Positions 7,771 through 15,869 of a stretch of DNA of 34,330 bases are shown piece by piece. Source of the stretch: Chloroflexi bacterium GWB2_54_36 (lineage in GTDB: Bacteria; Chloroflexota; Anaerolineae; Anaerolineales; Anaerolineaceae). The stretch lies in assembly GCA_001796355.1 (NCBI GenBank), contig MGMG01000025.1:1-34330 (forward strand), in the 5' to 3' direction. Both the position numbers and the translations under genes were made by a program. A model generated the notes under the pieces. It saw only the letters and a program-made list of their open reading frames with translations, ran no database searches and had not been told where the DNA came from. Numbering within the stretch: position 1 is the stretch's first letter; each line of letters starts with the position of its first letter.

Positions 7771-8173
7771 TTCCAGGGGCGCCGGGAGCGAAGCGGCTGC
7801 GCTCGGCCAACCGCAGAGCAAATTCGATGACAACGATCCCGGCTGCCAGTCCGACTGCCAGCGGCAGGCTCAATACTCGTCCCAATTGGAACCAGGCCAG
7901 CAGGTCGAAATAAACCCCGCTCCAGATGGCCTGACGCACCAGAATACCAGGTGTTGTGGGGTTGGGTGAAGGGAAGCGCCAATGCAATAAGTATACGATT
8001 GGCAGCGCCAATCCGCTGACGCTAGCTGCACCCAGGAAAAAGAAAAGCCAACGCGGCCCCAGGGTGGGTACGGTGAAGCCGAAGAGTAAGGCCAGGCCGA
8101 GAATCCCGAAAATACCGAGAATCAAAGAGACGATGAGAAAAGGCTTGAAAGGGGGGAGTTTAGGGTCGTCCAC
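7763..8173 (-). CDS. Small integral membrane protein of unknown function
   Basis: 136 aa with the chosen start. It has three or four hydrophobic helices: LIVSLILGIFGILGLALLFG, then LFFFLGAASVSGLALPIVYLL, a weaker amphipathic segment, and LPLAVGLAAGIVVIEFALRL near the C-terminus, ending in a basic tail. The frame continues upstream to TTG 8263 and ATG 8239. The GTG at 8173 is preferred because GAGG lies 6 bases before it and a minus-strand TATAAT (8192-8197) lies just upstream, so longer starts would precede the mRNA. It overlaps selA by 8 bases. I do not recognise a named family; conservation next to selA or metH would need to be checked. Confidence 0.6.
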   Translation of the reverse strand: MDDPKLPPFKPFLIVSLILGIFGILGLALLFGFTVPTLGPRWLFFFLGAASVSGLALPIVYLLHWRFPSPNPTTPGILVRQAIWSGVYFDLLAWFQLGRVLSLPLAVGLAAGIVVIEFALRLAERSRFAPGAPGNE

Positions 8174-8191
8174 GCGTACCTCGCTGCTGAA

Positions 8192-8197
8192 ATTATA
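8192..8197 (-). promoter_or_regulatory. Candidate -10 element for the membrane protein/selA/M24 operon
   Basis: A perfect TATAAT on the minus strand. It would start transcription near 8185, leaving about a dozen leader bases with the GAGG site before GTG 8173. No good -35 match is visible 17 bp upstream, so support is moderate. Confidence 0.4.
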
Positions 8198-8242
8198 TCG
8201 CAACCTTGAAAATAGGTGCTTGTATAAATTGTTGACCATTTG

Positions 8243-8251
8243 TGGTAGAAT
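8243..8251 (+). promoter_or_regulatory. Candidate extended -10 promoter for the SAM-riboswitch/metH transcript
   Basis: TGGTAGAAT fits the extended -10 pattern TGnTATAAT with one mismatch. It would start the RNA near 8258, a few bases before the first paired base of the riboswitch at 8266. That is the expected geometry for an S-box leader. The -35 match is poor (TTGTAT at 8220 with 20-bp spacing). Confidence 0.45.
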
Positions 8252-8264
8252 ATTCGCTAACAAC

Positions 8265-8378
8265 GCTCATCCAGAGAGGTGGAGGGACCGGCCCGACGAT
8301 ACCTCGGCAACCGCTGCAAAATCAGCTGGTGCCAATTCCGGCAGATCGCCCGCACTAACGGGGATTCTGGCAGATGAG
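8265..8378 (+). ncRNA. SAM-I (S-box) riboswitch aptamer
   Basis: The sequence carries the S-box core: CAGAGAGGTGGAGGGACCGG early, ACCTCGGCAACC in the middle, and GGTGCCAATTCC. P1 is a perfect CTCATC (8266-8271) / GATGAG (8373-8378). The P3 arm (ACCGCTG / CAGCTGGT) and the P4 arm (CAGATCGCCCG / CGGGGATTCTG) both fold. SAM-I aptamers bind S-adenosylmethionine and normally turn off methionine genes. Here it precedes metH and an intrinsic terminator, so high SAM should stop transcription before metH. The long open frame that passes through this RNA upstream of metH is not coding. Confidence 0.95.
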
Positions 8379-8397
8379 AGCAGCCACTCTAACCCTT

Positions 8398-8427
8398 GGC
8401 CTCTCGTATCCAGAGAGGCTTTTGTTT
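8398..8427 (+). terminator. Rho-independent terminator of the SAM-I riboswitch expression platform
   Basis: GCCTCTC (8399-8405) and GAGAGGC (8413-8419) form a perfect 7-bp stem with a 7-nt loop, followed by TTTTGTTT. The 3' strand of P1 with its extension (GAGAG, 8376-8380) can instead pair with CTCTC (8401-8405), giving an antiterminator. P1 formation by SAM would exclude that pairing and allow termination. Confidence 0.9.
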
Positions 8428-8441
8428 ATCGGGAGAACATT

Positions 8442-11400
8442 ATGGAACGCCAATACACCAATCGAAAGTACCTGGACGCTCTGGGACAGCGCGTATTGAT
8501 TTTTGATGGCGCGATGGGTACCAGCCTGCAAAAAATGAATTTAACCGCCGAGCACTTTGGCGGCGAACGCACCAACGGTTGCAACGACTACCTGGTGGTC
8601 ACCTACCCGCAGGCCGTCGAGCAGGTTCATCGTTCGTTCCTGGAAGTAGGTGTGGATGTCATCGAAACCGACACCTTCCGCTCGAACCGGTTGACGCTGG
8701 GGGAGTACGGTTTGCAGGCGCGCGTCAATGAGATCAATTGCGCGGCGGCGTCAATGGCGCGGCGGCTGGCGGATGAATATTCGACGCCCGATCAGCCGCG
8801 TTTTGTCGCCGGGTCGATTGGCCCATCCGGCAAATTGCCATCCATGGACGACCCCGAGCTTTCCAATGTGCCATTCGACGAACTGGTAGATGTTTTCCGC
8901 GAACAGGCGGTTGGATTGGCGCAGGGTGGGGCTGATTTGATCCTGATCGAGACCTCGCAGGATATTCTGGAGGTCAAGGCCGCCATCCTGGGGGTACAAA
9001 AGGCCTTCGAAGAAACCGGGATTTACCTGCCCATTCAGGCGCAGGTGACACTGGACACGACCGGACGCATGCTGCTCGGCACGGACATTTCCGCCGTGCA
9101 GACCATTCTGGACGGGTTGGCGATCGATGTGATCGGGCTGAATTGCTCGACTGGCCCGGAGCACATGCGCGAACCGATCCGCTACCTGGGTGAACAAACC
9201 CATCTGCCCGTATCCTGCATTCCCAACGCCGGACTGCCGCTCAACGTGGATGGACAGGCTGTTTACCCGCTGGAGCCTGAGCCGTTTGCTTCGGCATTGG
9301 CTGAATTTGTCGAGAAAAATCATATCAACGTGGTAGGCGGCTGCTGCGGCACCACGCCGGATCACCTGCGCCTGTTGGTGGAAAAAGTCGGCGGCGCCAG
9401 GCCTTTCCCGCGCCCTGATCTCGAAATCCCGCGGCTGGCATCCGCCATCCAGGCGCAGCCCATGTTGCAGGAGCCGCGGCCGTTCCTCATCGGTGAACGG
9501 TTGAATACGCAGGGCAGTCGCAAGTTCAAAGAAATTATTTTGGCTGAAGACTACGACAGCGTGGTGGAAGTCGCCCGGCAGCAACTGGATTCCGGGGCGC
9601 ACGGTCTGGATATTTGCGTGGCGCTTACCGAACGCGCGGACGAATCGGAGACGATGCGCCGGGTGATCAAAAAACTGGCGCCGGTGATGCGGGTGCCGCT
9701 GGTGATCGACAGTACCGAATTGGATGTGATGGAAACAGCACTGAAAACTGCCCCGGGGCGCTGCCTGATCAATTCGACCCATCTGGAAGGCGGGCGTGCA
9801 CGGGCTGATCGGGTGTTCGGGCTGGCCAGGCGTTACAATGCGGCTGTCATCGCATTGACCATCGACGAAGCGGGCATGGCCAAAACTGCCGAGCGCAAAC
9901 TGGAGGTCGCGCGAAAAATTTACGACATTGCCGTCGGTGAATATGGGCTGCATCCCATGGACCTGGTGTTCGATGCGCTGACCTTCACCCTGGCGACTGG
10001 TGATCCGGAGTTCGCCGATTCCGGCGTGCAAACCATCGGGGGCATTCGCCGCATTAAACAGGAATTGCCGGGTGTGTTGACCTCGCTTGGGGTCAGTAAC
10101 GTGTCGTTTGGATTGTCGCAAAATGCGCGCGCCATCCTCAACAGCATCATGCTGCATCACTGTGTTTTGGCGGGATTGGATATGGCCATCGTCAATCCGG
10201 CGCATATCACGCCTTACGCCGAAATTCCGCAGACCGAACGTGATCTGGCCGAGGATCTAATTCTGAACCGTAAGCCGGATGCGCTGCAGCAGTTTATAGC
10301 CGTGGTAGAAGAATCAGGCGTTGGAAGCACCCAGCGCGCCAGCAGCCAGAAAGAAGCTCTGAAGGAATTGACGCCCGAGCTGCGTCTGCACTGGCGCATC
10401 CTGCACCGTATGCGCGATGGCGTCGAACAGGATATCGATGAAATCCTGGCGCGCAGCAACGGAAAATCTCGTCACGAGACGGCAGTAGAAATTCTTAACA
10501 CGGTATTGCTGCCCGCCATGAAGGAAGTAGGCGATAAATTTGGCAGCGGTGAGTTAATTCTGCCGTTTGTGCTGCAATCGGCTGAGGTGATGAAGAAATC
10601 CGTCTCTCATGTTGAACAGTTTCTCGAGCGCAAAGAAGGTGTCAGCAAGGGGAAATTGGTGCTGGCAACCGTTTATGGGGATGTGCACGACATTGGCAAG
10701 AACCTGGTGAAAACCATCCTGTCCAACAACGGCTATGAAGTGCTGGACCTGGGGAAACAGGTTCCCGCCGAGACCATATTGGCTAAAGCTGCCGAGGTCA
10801 ATGCCGATGCCATTGGCCTGAGCGCGCTGCTGGTCAGCACCAGCAAACAGATGCCATTGATCGTCAACGAACTGCACCGCCGTGGTCAAAAAATCCCGGT
10901 GCTGGTGGGCGGGGCGGCCATTAACAAACGCTTTGGCCGGCGGATTTTGGCTACCGAAAACGGCGAGTTTTACGAAGCCGGTGTGTTTTATTGTAAAGAC
11001 GCCTTCGAGGGCCTGGCAACCATGGATGCGCTGATGGATAGCCAGCAGCGATCAGGCTTGCTTGAACGTACCCGGCGCGAGTCCGAGATGGAGCTGGGAC
11101 GGACCAGTCTGAAACCACCTGCTGGTGAGTTGGAGGTTATTTCGAAGGTCCCGGCTGTCGAAAAACTGCCGCGCCCTCCGTCCTGGGGTGCCCGGGTTGT
11201 GCATGCGCTACCATTGGATGAGGTTTTTCAATACCTGTCCAAAAATGAGTTGTTCCGCCTGTCGTGGGGCGCCAAAAATACCCACGGTACAGCCTGGGTT
11301 AAGTTGGAAGCTGAATTCGAGCAACGACTGGATGCCATGCGGCGCATTGCACTGCGCGAAAAATGGCTGAAACCCCAGGCGGTTTACGGTTATTGGCCGG

Positions 11401-11963
11401 TTCAATCGGATGGCAATGACTTGATCATCTACGAGCCCGGCAGCGTGCAATCCGGTGTGCCAAGCGAGCAAACGCGCATGACCTTCCCGCGACAAAACTC
11501 AGCCGAGGGCTTGTGTCTGGCCGATTACTTCGCGCCGGTGAGTTCTGGCAAAATGGACGTTGTTGCATTCCAGGTAGTTACCGTTGGGCAGGAGGCCAGC
11601 CGCCGGGCTGAAAAACTTCAGACTGCAGGCGATTACAGCGAAGCCTATTTTACCCACGGGTTGGGCGTTCAAATGGCGGAAGCGACTGCCGAGTACCTGC
11701 ACCGTCACATTCGGCGTGAATTGGGACTGGGTGACGAACAAGGCAAACGTTATTCGTGGGGCTACCCGGCCATTCCGGATTTAGCGGATCACGAAAAAGT
11801 GTTTGCGCTGCTGCCGGTTGAATCTGAACTTGGCATGGCCCTGACCAGTGCGTACCAGTTGACTCCGGAGCAGTCCACTGCAGCGATTATTGTGCACCAT
11901 CCGGCAGCGCGTTACTTTAATGTTGGCGAAAGCCGGGTCGAACAGTTATTGGGCCGAGGTTGA
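8442..11963 (+). CDS. metH: Cobalamin-dependent methionine synthase MetH
   Basis: 1173 aa, close to full-length MetH. Domains in order: homocysteine-binding TIM barrel (about 10-325) with zinc ligands Cys235, Cys301 and Cys302 (GLNCST, GGCCGTT); pterin/methyl-THF-binding barrel (about 345-620, starting LIGERLNTQGSRKF); cobalamin cap and cobalamin-binding domain with axial His749 in GDVHDIGKN; C-terminal AdoMet reactivation domain (about 860-1173) with R-x3-GY in RYSWGYPAIPD. It transfers the methyl group of 5-methyl-THF to homocysteine via cobalamin in the cytoplasm. The ATG at 8442 has GGGAGA upstream and lies just after the riboswitch terminator; the frame extends further upstream only through the riboswitch. 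Only one base separates its stop from the next gene. Confidence 0.97.
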   Translation: MERQYTNRKYLDALGQRVLIFDGAMGTSLQKMNLTAEHFGGERTNGCNDYLVVTYPQAVEQVHRSFLEVGVDVIETDTFRSNRLTLGEYGLQARVNEINCAAASMARRLADEYSTPDQPRFVAGSIGPSGKLPSMDDPELSNVPFDELVDVFREQAVGLAQGGADLILIETSQDILEVKAAILGVQKAFEETGIYLPIQAQVTLDTTGRMLLGTDISAVQTILDGLAIDVIGLNCSTGPEHMREPIRYLGEQTHLPVSCIPNAGLPLNVDGQAVYPLEPEPFASALAEFVEKNHINVVGGCCGTTPDHLRLLVEKVGGARPFPRPDLEIPRLASAIQAQPMLQEPRPFLIGERLNTQGSRKFKEIILAEDYDSVVEVARQQLDSGAHGLDICVALTERADESETMRRVIKKLAPVMRVPLVIDSTELDVMETALKTAPGRCLINSTHLEGGRARADRVFGLARRYNAAVIALTIDEAGMAKTAERKLEVARKIYDIAVGEYGLHPMDLVFDALTFTLATGDPEFADSGVQTIGGIRRIKQELPGVLTSLGVSNVSFGLSQNARAILNSIMLHHCVLAGLDMAIVNPAHITPYAEIPQTERDLAEDLILNRKPDALQQFIAVVEESGVGSTQRASSQKEALKELTPELRLHWRILHRMRDGVEQDIDEILARSNGKSRHETAVEILNTVLLPAMKEVGDKFGSGELILPFVLQSAEVMKKSVSHVEQFLERKEGVSKGKLVLATVYGDVHDIGKNLVKTILSNNGYEVLDLGKQVPAETILAKAAEVNADAIGLSALLVSTSKQMPLIVNELHRRGQKIPVLVGGAAINKRFGRRILATENGEFYEAGVFYCKDAFEGLATMDALMDSQQRSGLLERTRRESEMELGRTSLKPPAGELEVISKVPAVEKLPRPPSWGARVVHALPLDEVFQYLSKNELFRLSWGAKNTHGTAWVKLEAEFEQRLDAMRRIALREKWLKPQAVYGYWPVQSDGNDLIIYEPGSVQSGVPSEQTRMTFPRQNSAEGLCLADYFAPVSSGKMDVVAFQVVTVGQEASRRAEKLQTAGDYSEAYFTHGLGVQMAEATAEYLHRHIRRELGLGDEQGKRYSWGYPAIPDLADHEKVFALLPVESELGMALTSAYQLTPEQSTAAIIVHHPAARYFNVGESRVEQLLGRG

Positions 11964-11964
11964 A

Positions 11965-13836
11965 ATGGAAACCAGAACCAAATTTTTAGAGAAAATTCAA
12001 GCAGACCGACCATTGATCTCCGATGGAGCGATGGGGACTCTGCTGCACCAGCGCGGTGTTTCGTTTGACCAATCCTTCGATGAACTCAACCTGACCAGCC
12101 CGGCCCTGGTAGCGGATATCCACCGGGAATACATCGATGCAGGCTCGAATATTATTCAAACCAATACGTTTGGCGCCAATCGCTACAAACTGGCGCAGCA
12201 CGGGTTGGAAAAACGGGTGAGCGAGATCAACACCAACGCGGTGGAACTGGCGCGGCGGGTGGTTCTTGCGTCCTATAAGGATGTGCTGATCGCCGGCGAT
12301 GTCGGTCCACTGGGTGTACGGTTAGCGCCGTTTGGCCGCGTCCAGCCTGAAGAAGCCCGCATCGTGTTCCGCGAGCAGATCGACGCATTGATCTCCGCCA
12401 ATGTTGATTTGCTGATCATCGAAACCATGACCGATTTGTATGAACTGCGCGAAGCGATCCTGGCAGCGCGCGACATCAATTCGGATATCCCGGTGGTGGC
12501 CTCGATGACCTTCACCCGAGACGATCGGACGCTGCTTGGCGATGATCCAGCCAAAGTGGCCAGAAAGTTGAGGGAAGCCGGTGCGGATGTGATCGGGGTA
12601 AACTGCTCCGGCGGTCCAAATCAGATATTACGCATTTTAAAGCAGATGGTGCAGGCGGTACCGCAGGGGAAATTCTCGGTCATGCCGAACGCCGGTTGGC
12701 CGGAACAGGTTGCCGGACGAATCATGTATCCGGCTTCGCCGGAATATTTTGCAGATTACGCCCTGGCCTTCTGGCATGCCGGCGCCTGTCTGATTGGCGG
12801 CTGCTGTGGTACCACGCCCAAGCATATTGCGGTGATGCACCAGGCGATTGAAAACGCTCCATCTGGCAGCGCACCCAACGGCTTCACCCTGACTGCGGTG
12901 GAACGCGAGGAAGCCGCGCCTGAAGGGATGCAGCCAACCCAACTGGCTGAGAAATTGGCTAACGGGCAGTTCGTTTTCGCGGTCGAGGTGGATCCGCCGC
13001 GCGGATTGACCGCGCAGAAGCTGATGGCTGGCTCCAGCCTGCTCAAAGAAGCCGGCGCGGATGTGATCAATGTGGCTGACAGCCCCATGGCGCGCATGCG
13101 CATGAGTCCCTGGGCGGTTTGCCGTTTGATTCAGGAAAAAGTTGGTATGGAGACCGTGCTGCATTTCCCAACGCGCGGGCGTAACTTGCTGCGCGTTCAG
13201 GGAGACCTGCTGGCAGCCCATGCGCTAGGGGTGCGCAATGTATTCGTGGTTATGGGTGATCCGACTGCCATCGGTGATTACCCGGATGCCATGGACAATT
13301 ATGACCTGGTTCCTTCCGGGCTGATCAAGTTGATCAAGCAGGGTTTCAACACCGGCGTCGACCATGCCGGCGCGGATATCGGGCAGCCGACGTCGTTTTT
13401 TGCCGGCTGCGCCTTGAATCTTACCGCTGCCGATCCTGACAATGAGATCAAAAATTTACGTCGCAAACTGCGCGCCGGCGCCGATTTCATTCTGACCCAG
13501 CCGATTTATGATCCTCCAGCTGCAAAAGCCTTCATCGAGCGGGCCGCTGAAGAACTGGGCGGTTTGAAAGTACCCGTGTTGATCGGGTTGTTGCCGCTGG
13601 TCAGTGCACGCCATGCTGCTTTCTTGCAGCACGAAGTGCCAGGCATTGAAATTCCGGATGATGTTCAATCCCGAATGACACTTTCTGGTGAGCGGGAAGC
13701 CCGTACAGGAATCGAAATTGCGATAGAATTAATCCATCAGATCAAGCAGTTTGCTCAAGGGATTTACCTCATGCCTGCATTTAACCGCTTTGACTATGCA
13801 GCTGAAATTATCGAGACCATCCGCGAAGGAAATTGA
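11965..13836 (+). CDS. Bifunctional homocysteine S-methyltransferase / 5,10-methylenetetrahydrofolate reductase (YitJ-like)
   Basis: 623 aa. The N-terminal homocysteine-methyltransferase barrel (about 1-295) has zinc ligands Cys214, Cys280 and Cys281 (GVNCSGG, GGCCGTT). The C-terminal MTHFR barrel (about 325-620) has VEVDPPRG at its start, VNVADSPMARMRMSPWAVCR, VVMGDP, NLTAADPDNE and ILTQPIYDP, all typical of the flavin-dependent reductase. B. subtilis YitJ has the same fusion. The reductase makes 5-methyl-THF, the substrate of the preceding MetH. Whether the Hcy domain methylates homocysteine with S-methylmethionine or another donor is not known. The ATG at 11965 lies one base after the metH stop, so the pair is translationally close and under the same SAM riboswitch. 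An upstream start within metH is rejected. Confidence 0.94.
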   Translation: METRTKFLEKIQADRPLISDGAMGTLLHQRGVSFDQSFDELNLTSPALVADIHREYIDAGSNIIQTNTFGANRYKLAQHGLEKRVSEINTNAVELARRVVLASYKDVLIAGDVGPLGVRLAPFGRVQPEEARIVFREQIDALISANVDLLIIETMTDLYELREAILAARDINSDIPVVASMTFTRDDRTLLGDDPAKVARKLREAGADVIGVNCSGGPNQILRILKQMVQAVPQGKFSVMPNAGWPEQVAGRIMYPASPEYFADYALAFWHAGACLIGGCCGTTPKHIAVMHQAIENAPSGSAPNGFTLTAVEREEAAPEGMQPTQLAEKLANGQFVFAVEVDPPRGLTAQKLMAGSSLLKEAGADVINVADSPMARMRMSPWAVCRLIQEKVGMETVLHFPTRGRNLLRVQGDLLAAHALGVRNVFVVMGDPTAIGDYPDAMDNYDLVPSGLIKLIKQGFNTGVDHAGADIGQPTSFFAGCALNLTAADPDNEIKNLRRKLRAGADFILTQPIYDPPAAKAFIERAAEELGGLKVPVLIGLLPLVSARHAAFLQHEVPGIEIPDDVQSRMTLSGEREARTGIEIAIELIHQIKQFAQGIYLMPAFNRFDYAAEIIETIREGN

Positions 13837-13847
13837 TTCCACCACCT

Positions 13848-14624
13848 ATGCTGCTCACCATCGATATCGGCAATACCAACATCACTCTTGGCTTGTATGA
13901 AGGCGTGAAATTAGGCGCCCGTTGGCGTCTGGCGACCGACCATGAGCGGATGCCGGATGAATATGGCATTCAAATCCTCGGATTGCTGCAGCACGGGGGC
14001 TGTTCCGTCGCGCAGTTGGATGGCATCAGTATGGCATCGGTCGTCCCGGCACTTACGTCCCGGCTGCAGCAAGCCTGTCGCTGGTACTTTGACCGGCCTT
14101 TGCTCACCGTGGATGAAACCATCCATACCGGCATCACGCTGCTGGTGGATGATCCCAAAACGGTCGGGGCAGACCGTATTGTGGATGCAGTCGCGGTTCA
14201 CAAATTGTACGGCGGGCCAGCGTGTGTGGTTGACTTTGGCACGGCGACCACCTTCGATGCCATCACAGCCAAAGGTGAATACCTGGGGGGAGCGATTGCC
14301 CCGGGGATTGGTATTTCTGCCGAAGCGCTTTCTTCACGCACTGCCAAACTGCCGCGGGTCGATTTGCAGATGCCCCCTTCTGTCATTGGCCGCAACACCG
14401 TCCACGGCATGCAATCCGGCTTGATGCTTGGCTATATCTCGCTGGTCGAGGGCATGGTCAAGCGTTTCAAGGCTGAACTTGGTCCCAAAATGAAAGTAAT
14501 TGCCACCGGCGGCCTGGCTGAACTGGTCTCTGAAAACACGAAAGTGTTCGATATCCTGGCGCCGTGGTTAACCCTCGACGGATTGCGCATATTATGGGAA
14601 CTTAATCAGGAACAACATGCCTAA
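13848..14624 (+). CDS. coaX: Type III pantothenate kinase CoaX
   Basis: 258 aa, the usual CoaX length. CoaX phosphorylates pantothenate, the first step of CoA synthesis, and unlike CoaA it is not feedback-inhibited by CoA. Family motifs are DIGNTNITLG at the N-terminus (ATP site), GADRIVDAVAVH, VVDFGTATTFDAI and GGAIAPGIGISAEAL. The ATG at 13848 begins right at the MLLTIDIGNTN signature; a TTG five codons upstream sits only 2 bases after AAGGA and is less likely. The gene follows the MTHFR fusion by 11 bases and overlaps coaBC by 8, so it probably belongs to the same transcript. Confidence 0.95.
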   Translation: MLLTIDIGNTNITLGLYEGVKLGARWRLATDHERMPDEYGIQILGLLQHGGCSVAQLDGISMASVVPALTSRLQQACRWYFDRPLLTVDETIHTGITLLVDDPKTVGADRIVDAVAVHKLYGGPACVVDFGTATTFDAITAKGEYLGGAIAPGIGISAEALSSRTAKLPRVDLQMPPSVIGRNTVHGMQSGLMLGYISLVEGMVKRFKAELGPKMKVIATGGLAELVSENTKVFDILAPWLTLDGLRILWELNQEQHA

Positions 14625-15834
14625 CCCGCTGGCAAACAAACGCATTATTCTAGGGGTCACTGGTTCGATTGCAGCTTACAAAGCGGCAGAAATAGCCTCC
14701 CACCTGACTCAAACCGGCGCATTCGTGGATGTGATCCTGACCGAAAGCGCCACAAAGTTCATTACTCCGTTGACCTTTCAGTCTGTAACCGGACGCAAGG
14801 CTTATGTCGAAGCCGATCTATGGGGCGGCGAAGGGCATGTCACGCATGTTGGGTTAGGGCGCGCTGCCGAATTATTGGTGATTGCGCCTGCTTCGGCCAA
14901 CACCATTTCCAGACTGGCGCATGGCTTTGGGGACAATCTTCTCACGCTAACGGCGTTAGCCAGCCATTGCCCACTGCTGCTGGCTCCTGCAATGGACGCC
15001 GGCATGTTCGAACACCCGGCTACCCAGGCAAGTGTAAAATTATTGAAAGATCGCGGCGCGGTATTCATCGGGCCGGCGGAAGGCCACCTGGCGTCCGGGC
15101 TGGTTGGACCAGGGCGGATGGTTTCGCCTGCGGAAGTGATCGCTGCAGCCCGGTGGGCGCTCAGCCGCAAAGGCCCGCTGGCGGGTAAAAAGGTGGTGGT
15201 TACGGCCGGCGGCACTCAGGAGCCGATCGATCCGGTGCGCCTGGTGACCAACCGTTCTTCCGGCAAACAGGGTTATGCCGTTGCCTGGGCAGCACAGGAT
15301 GCCGGCGCGGATGTCACCTTGATCACCACTGTGAATTTACCCGCTCCCTGTTTTGCTAAAATCATAGCGGTGCAGACAGCGGATCAAATGCACAGAGAGG
15401 TCAAAAAAGCGACCGCCGACGCCGATCTACTGGTTATGGCGGCTGCCGTGGCTGATTTCAGGCCGGCGCGTGCGGCGACGGATAAGATCAAGAAGGAAAA
15501 AGGGCTGCCGGAAATTGAAATGGAGCCGACCATTGATATTCTCCAGTCCATCGGCGAAGAAAGGGAGAAACATGGGTGGCCCAAACGAGTAGTGGGGTTT
15601 GCCGCCGAGTCGCGTGACTTGCTGGACAATGCTGCTGCCAAATTGCAGCGCAAGCGCCTGGATATGATCGTTGCCAATGATATTAGCCGACCAGATGCCG
15701 GGTTCGAGGTGGATACTAATCGGGTGACATTCCTTTTTCCAGACGGTACCGCCATCCCGCTGCCAAAAATCAGCAAAGAAGAAGTAGCGGAAGCAGTTAT
15801 TGACCGTACATTGGTGTGGTTCAAGAATTCGTAA
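14617..15834 (+). CDS. coaBC: Bifunctional phosphopantothenoylcysteine decarboxylase / phosphopantothenate-cysteine ligase CoaBC
   Basis: 405 aa. The N-terminal flavoprotein decarboxylase (CoaC, about 1-185) has GVTGSIAAYKAAE, the catalytic His77 (THVGLGRAAELL) and PASANT. The C-terminal ligase (CoaB, about 188-405) has VVVTAGGTQEPIDPVR and TNRSSGKQGYAVA. Together they convert 4'-phosphopantothenate and cysteine to 4'-phosphopantetheine. Two decarboxylase positions differ from E. coli Dfp. The PxMNxxMW motif reads PAMDAGMF (Asp127 for Asn), and the clamp motif that holds the catalytic Cys reads LASGLVGPGR (Ser160 for Cys). The same two changes may be normal in this lineage, so I still call it functional. 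The start overlaps coaX by 8 bases. Confidence 0.95.
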   Translation: MPNPLANKRIILGVTGSIAAYKAAEIASHLTQTGAFVDVILTESATKFITPLTFQSVTGRKAYVEADLWGGEGHVTHVGLGRAAELLVIAPASANTISRLAHGFGDNLLTLTALASHCPLLLAPAMDAGMFEHPATQASVKLLKDRGAVFIGPAEGHLASGLVGPGRMVSPAEVIAAARWALSRKGPLAGKKVVVTAGGTQEPIDPVRLVTNRSSGKQGYAVAWAAQDAGADVTLITTVNLPAPCFAKIIAVQTADQMHREVKKATADADLLVMAAAVADFRPARAATDKIKKEKGLPEIEMEPTIDILQSIGEEREKHGWPKRVVGFAAESRDLLDNAAAKLQRKRLDMIVANDISRPDAGFEVDTNRVTFLFPDGTAIPLPKISKEEVAEAVIDRTLVWFKNS

Positions 15835-15869
15835 TCACAATATAATTGGCATCAAGGGCAGGCAAGGTA

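Noticed and set aside
7956..8441. A 162-codon N-terminal extension of MetH
   Set aside because: The frame passes through the divergent promoter region, the SAM-I riboswitch and its terminator. MetH homology begins at ATG 8442, which has its own GGGAGA site.
8751..10205. A long minus-strand frame of 484 codons inside metH
   Set aside because: It lies antisense to strongly conserved MetH domains and its composition (many His, Arg, Gln) is typical of a shadow of a GC-rich coding strand.
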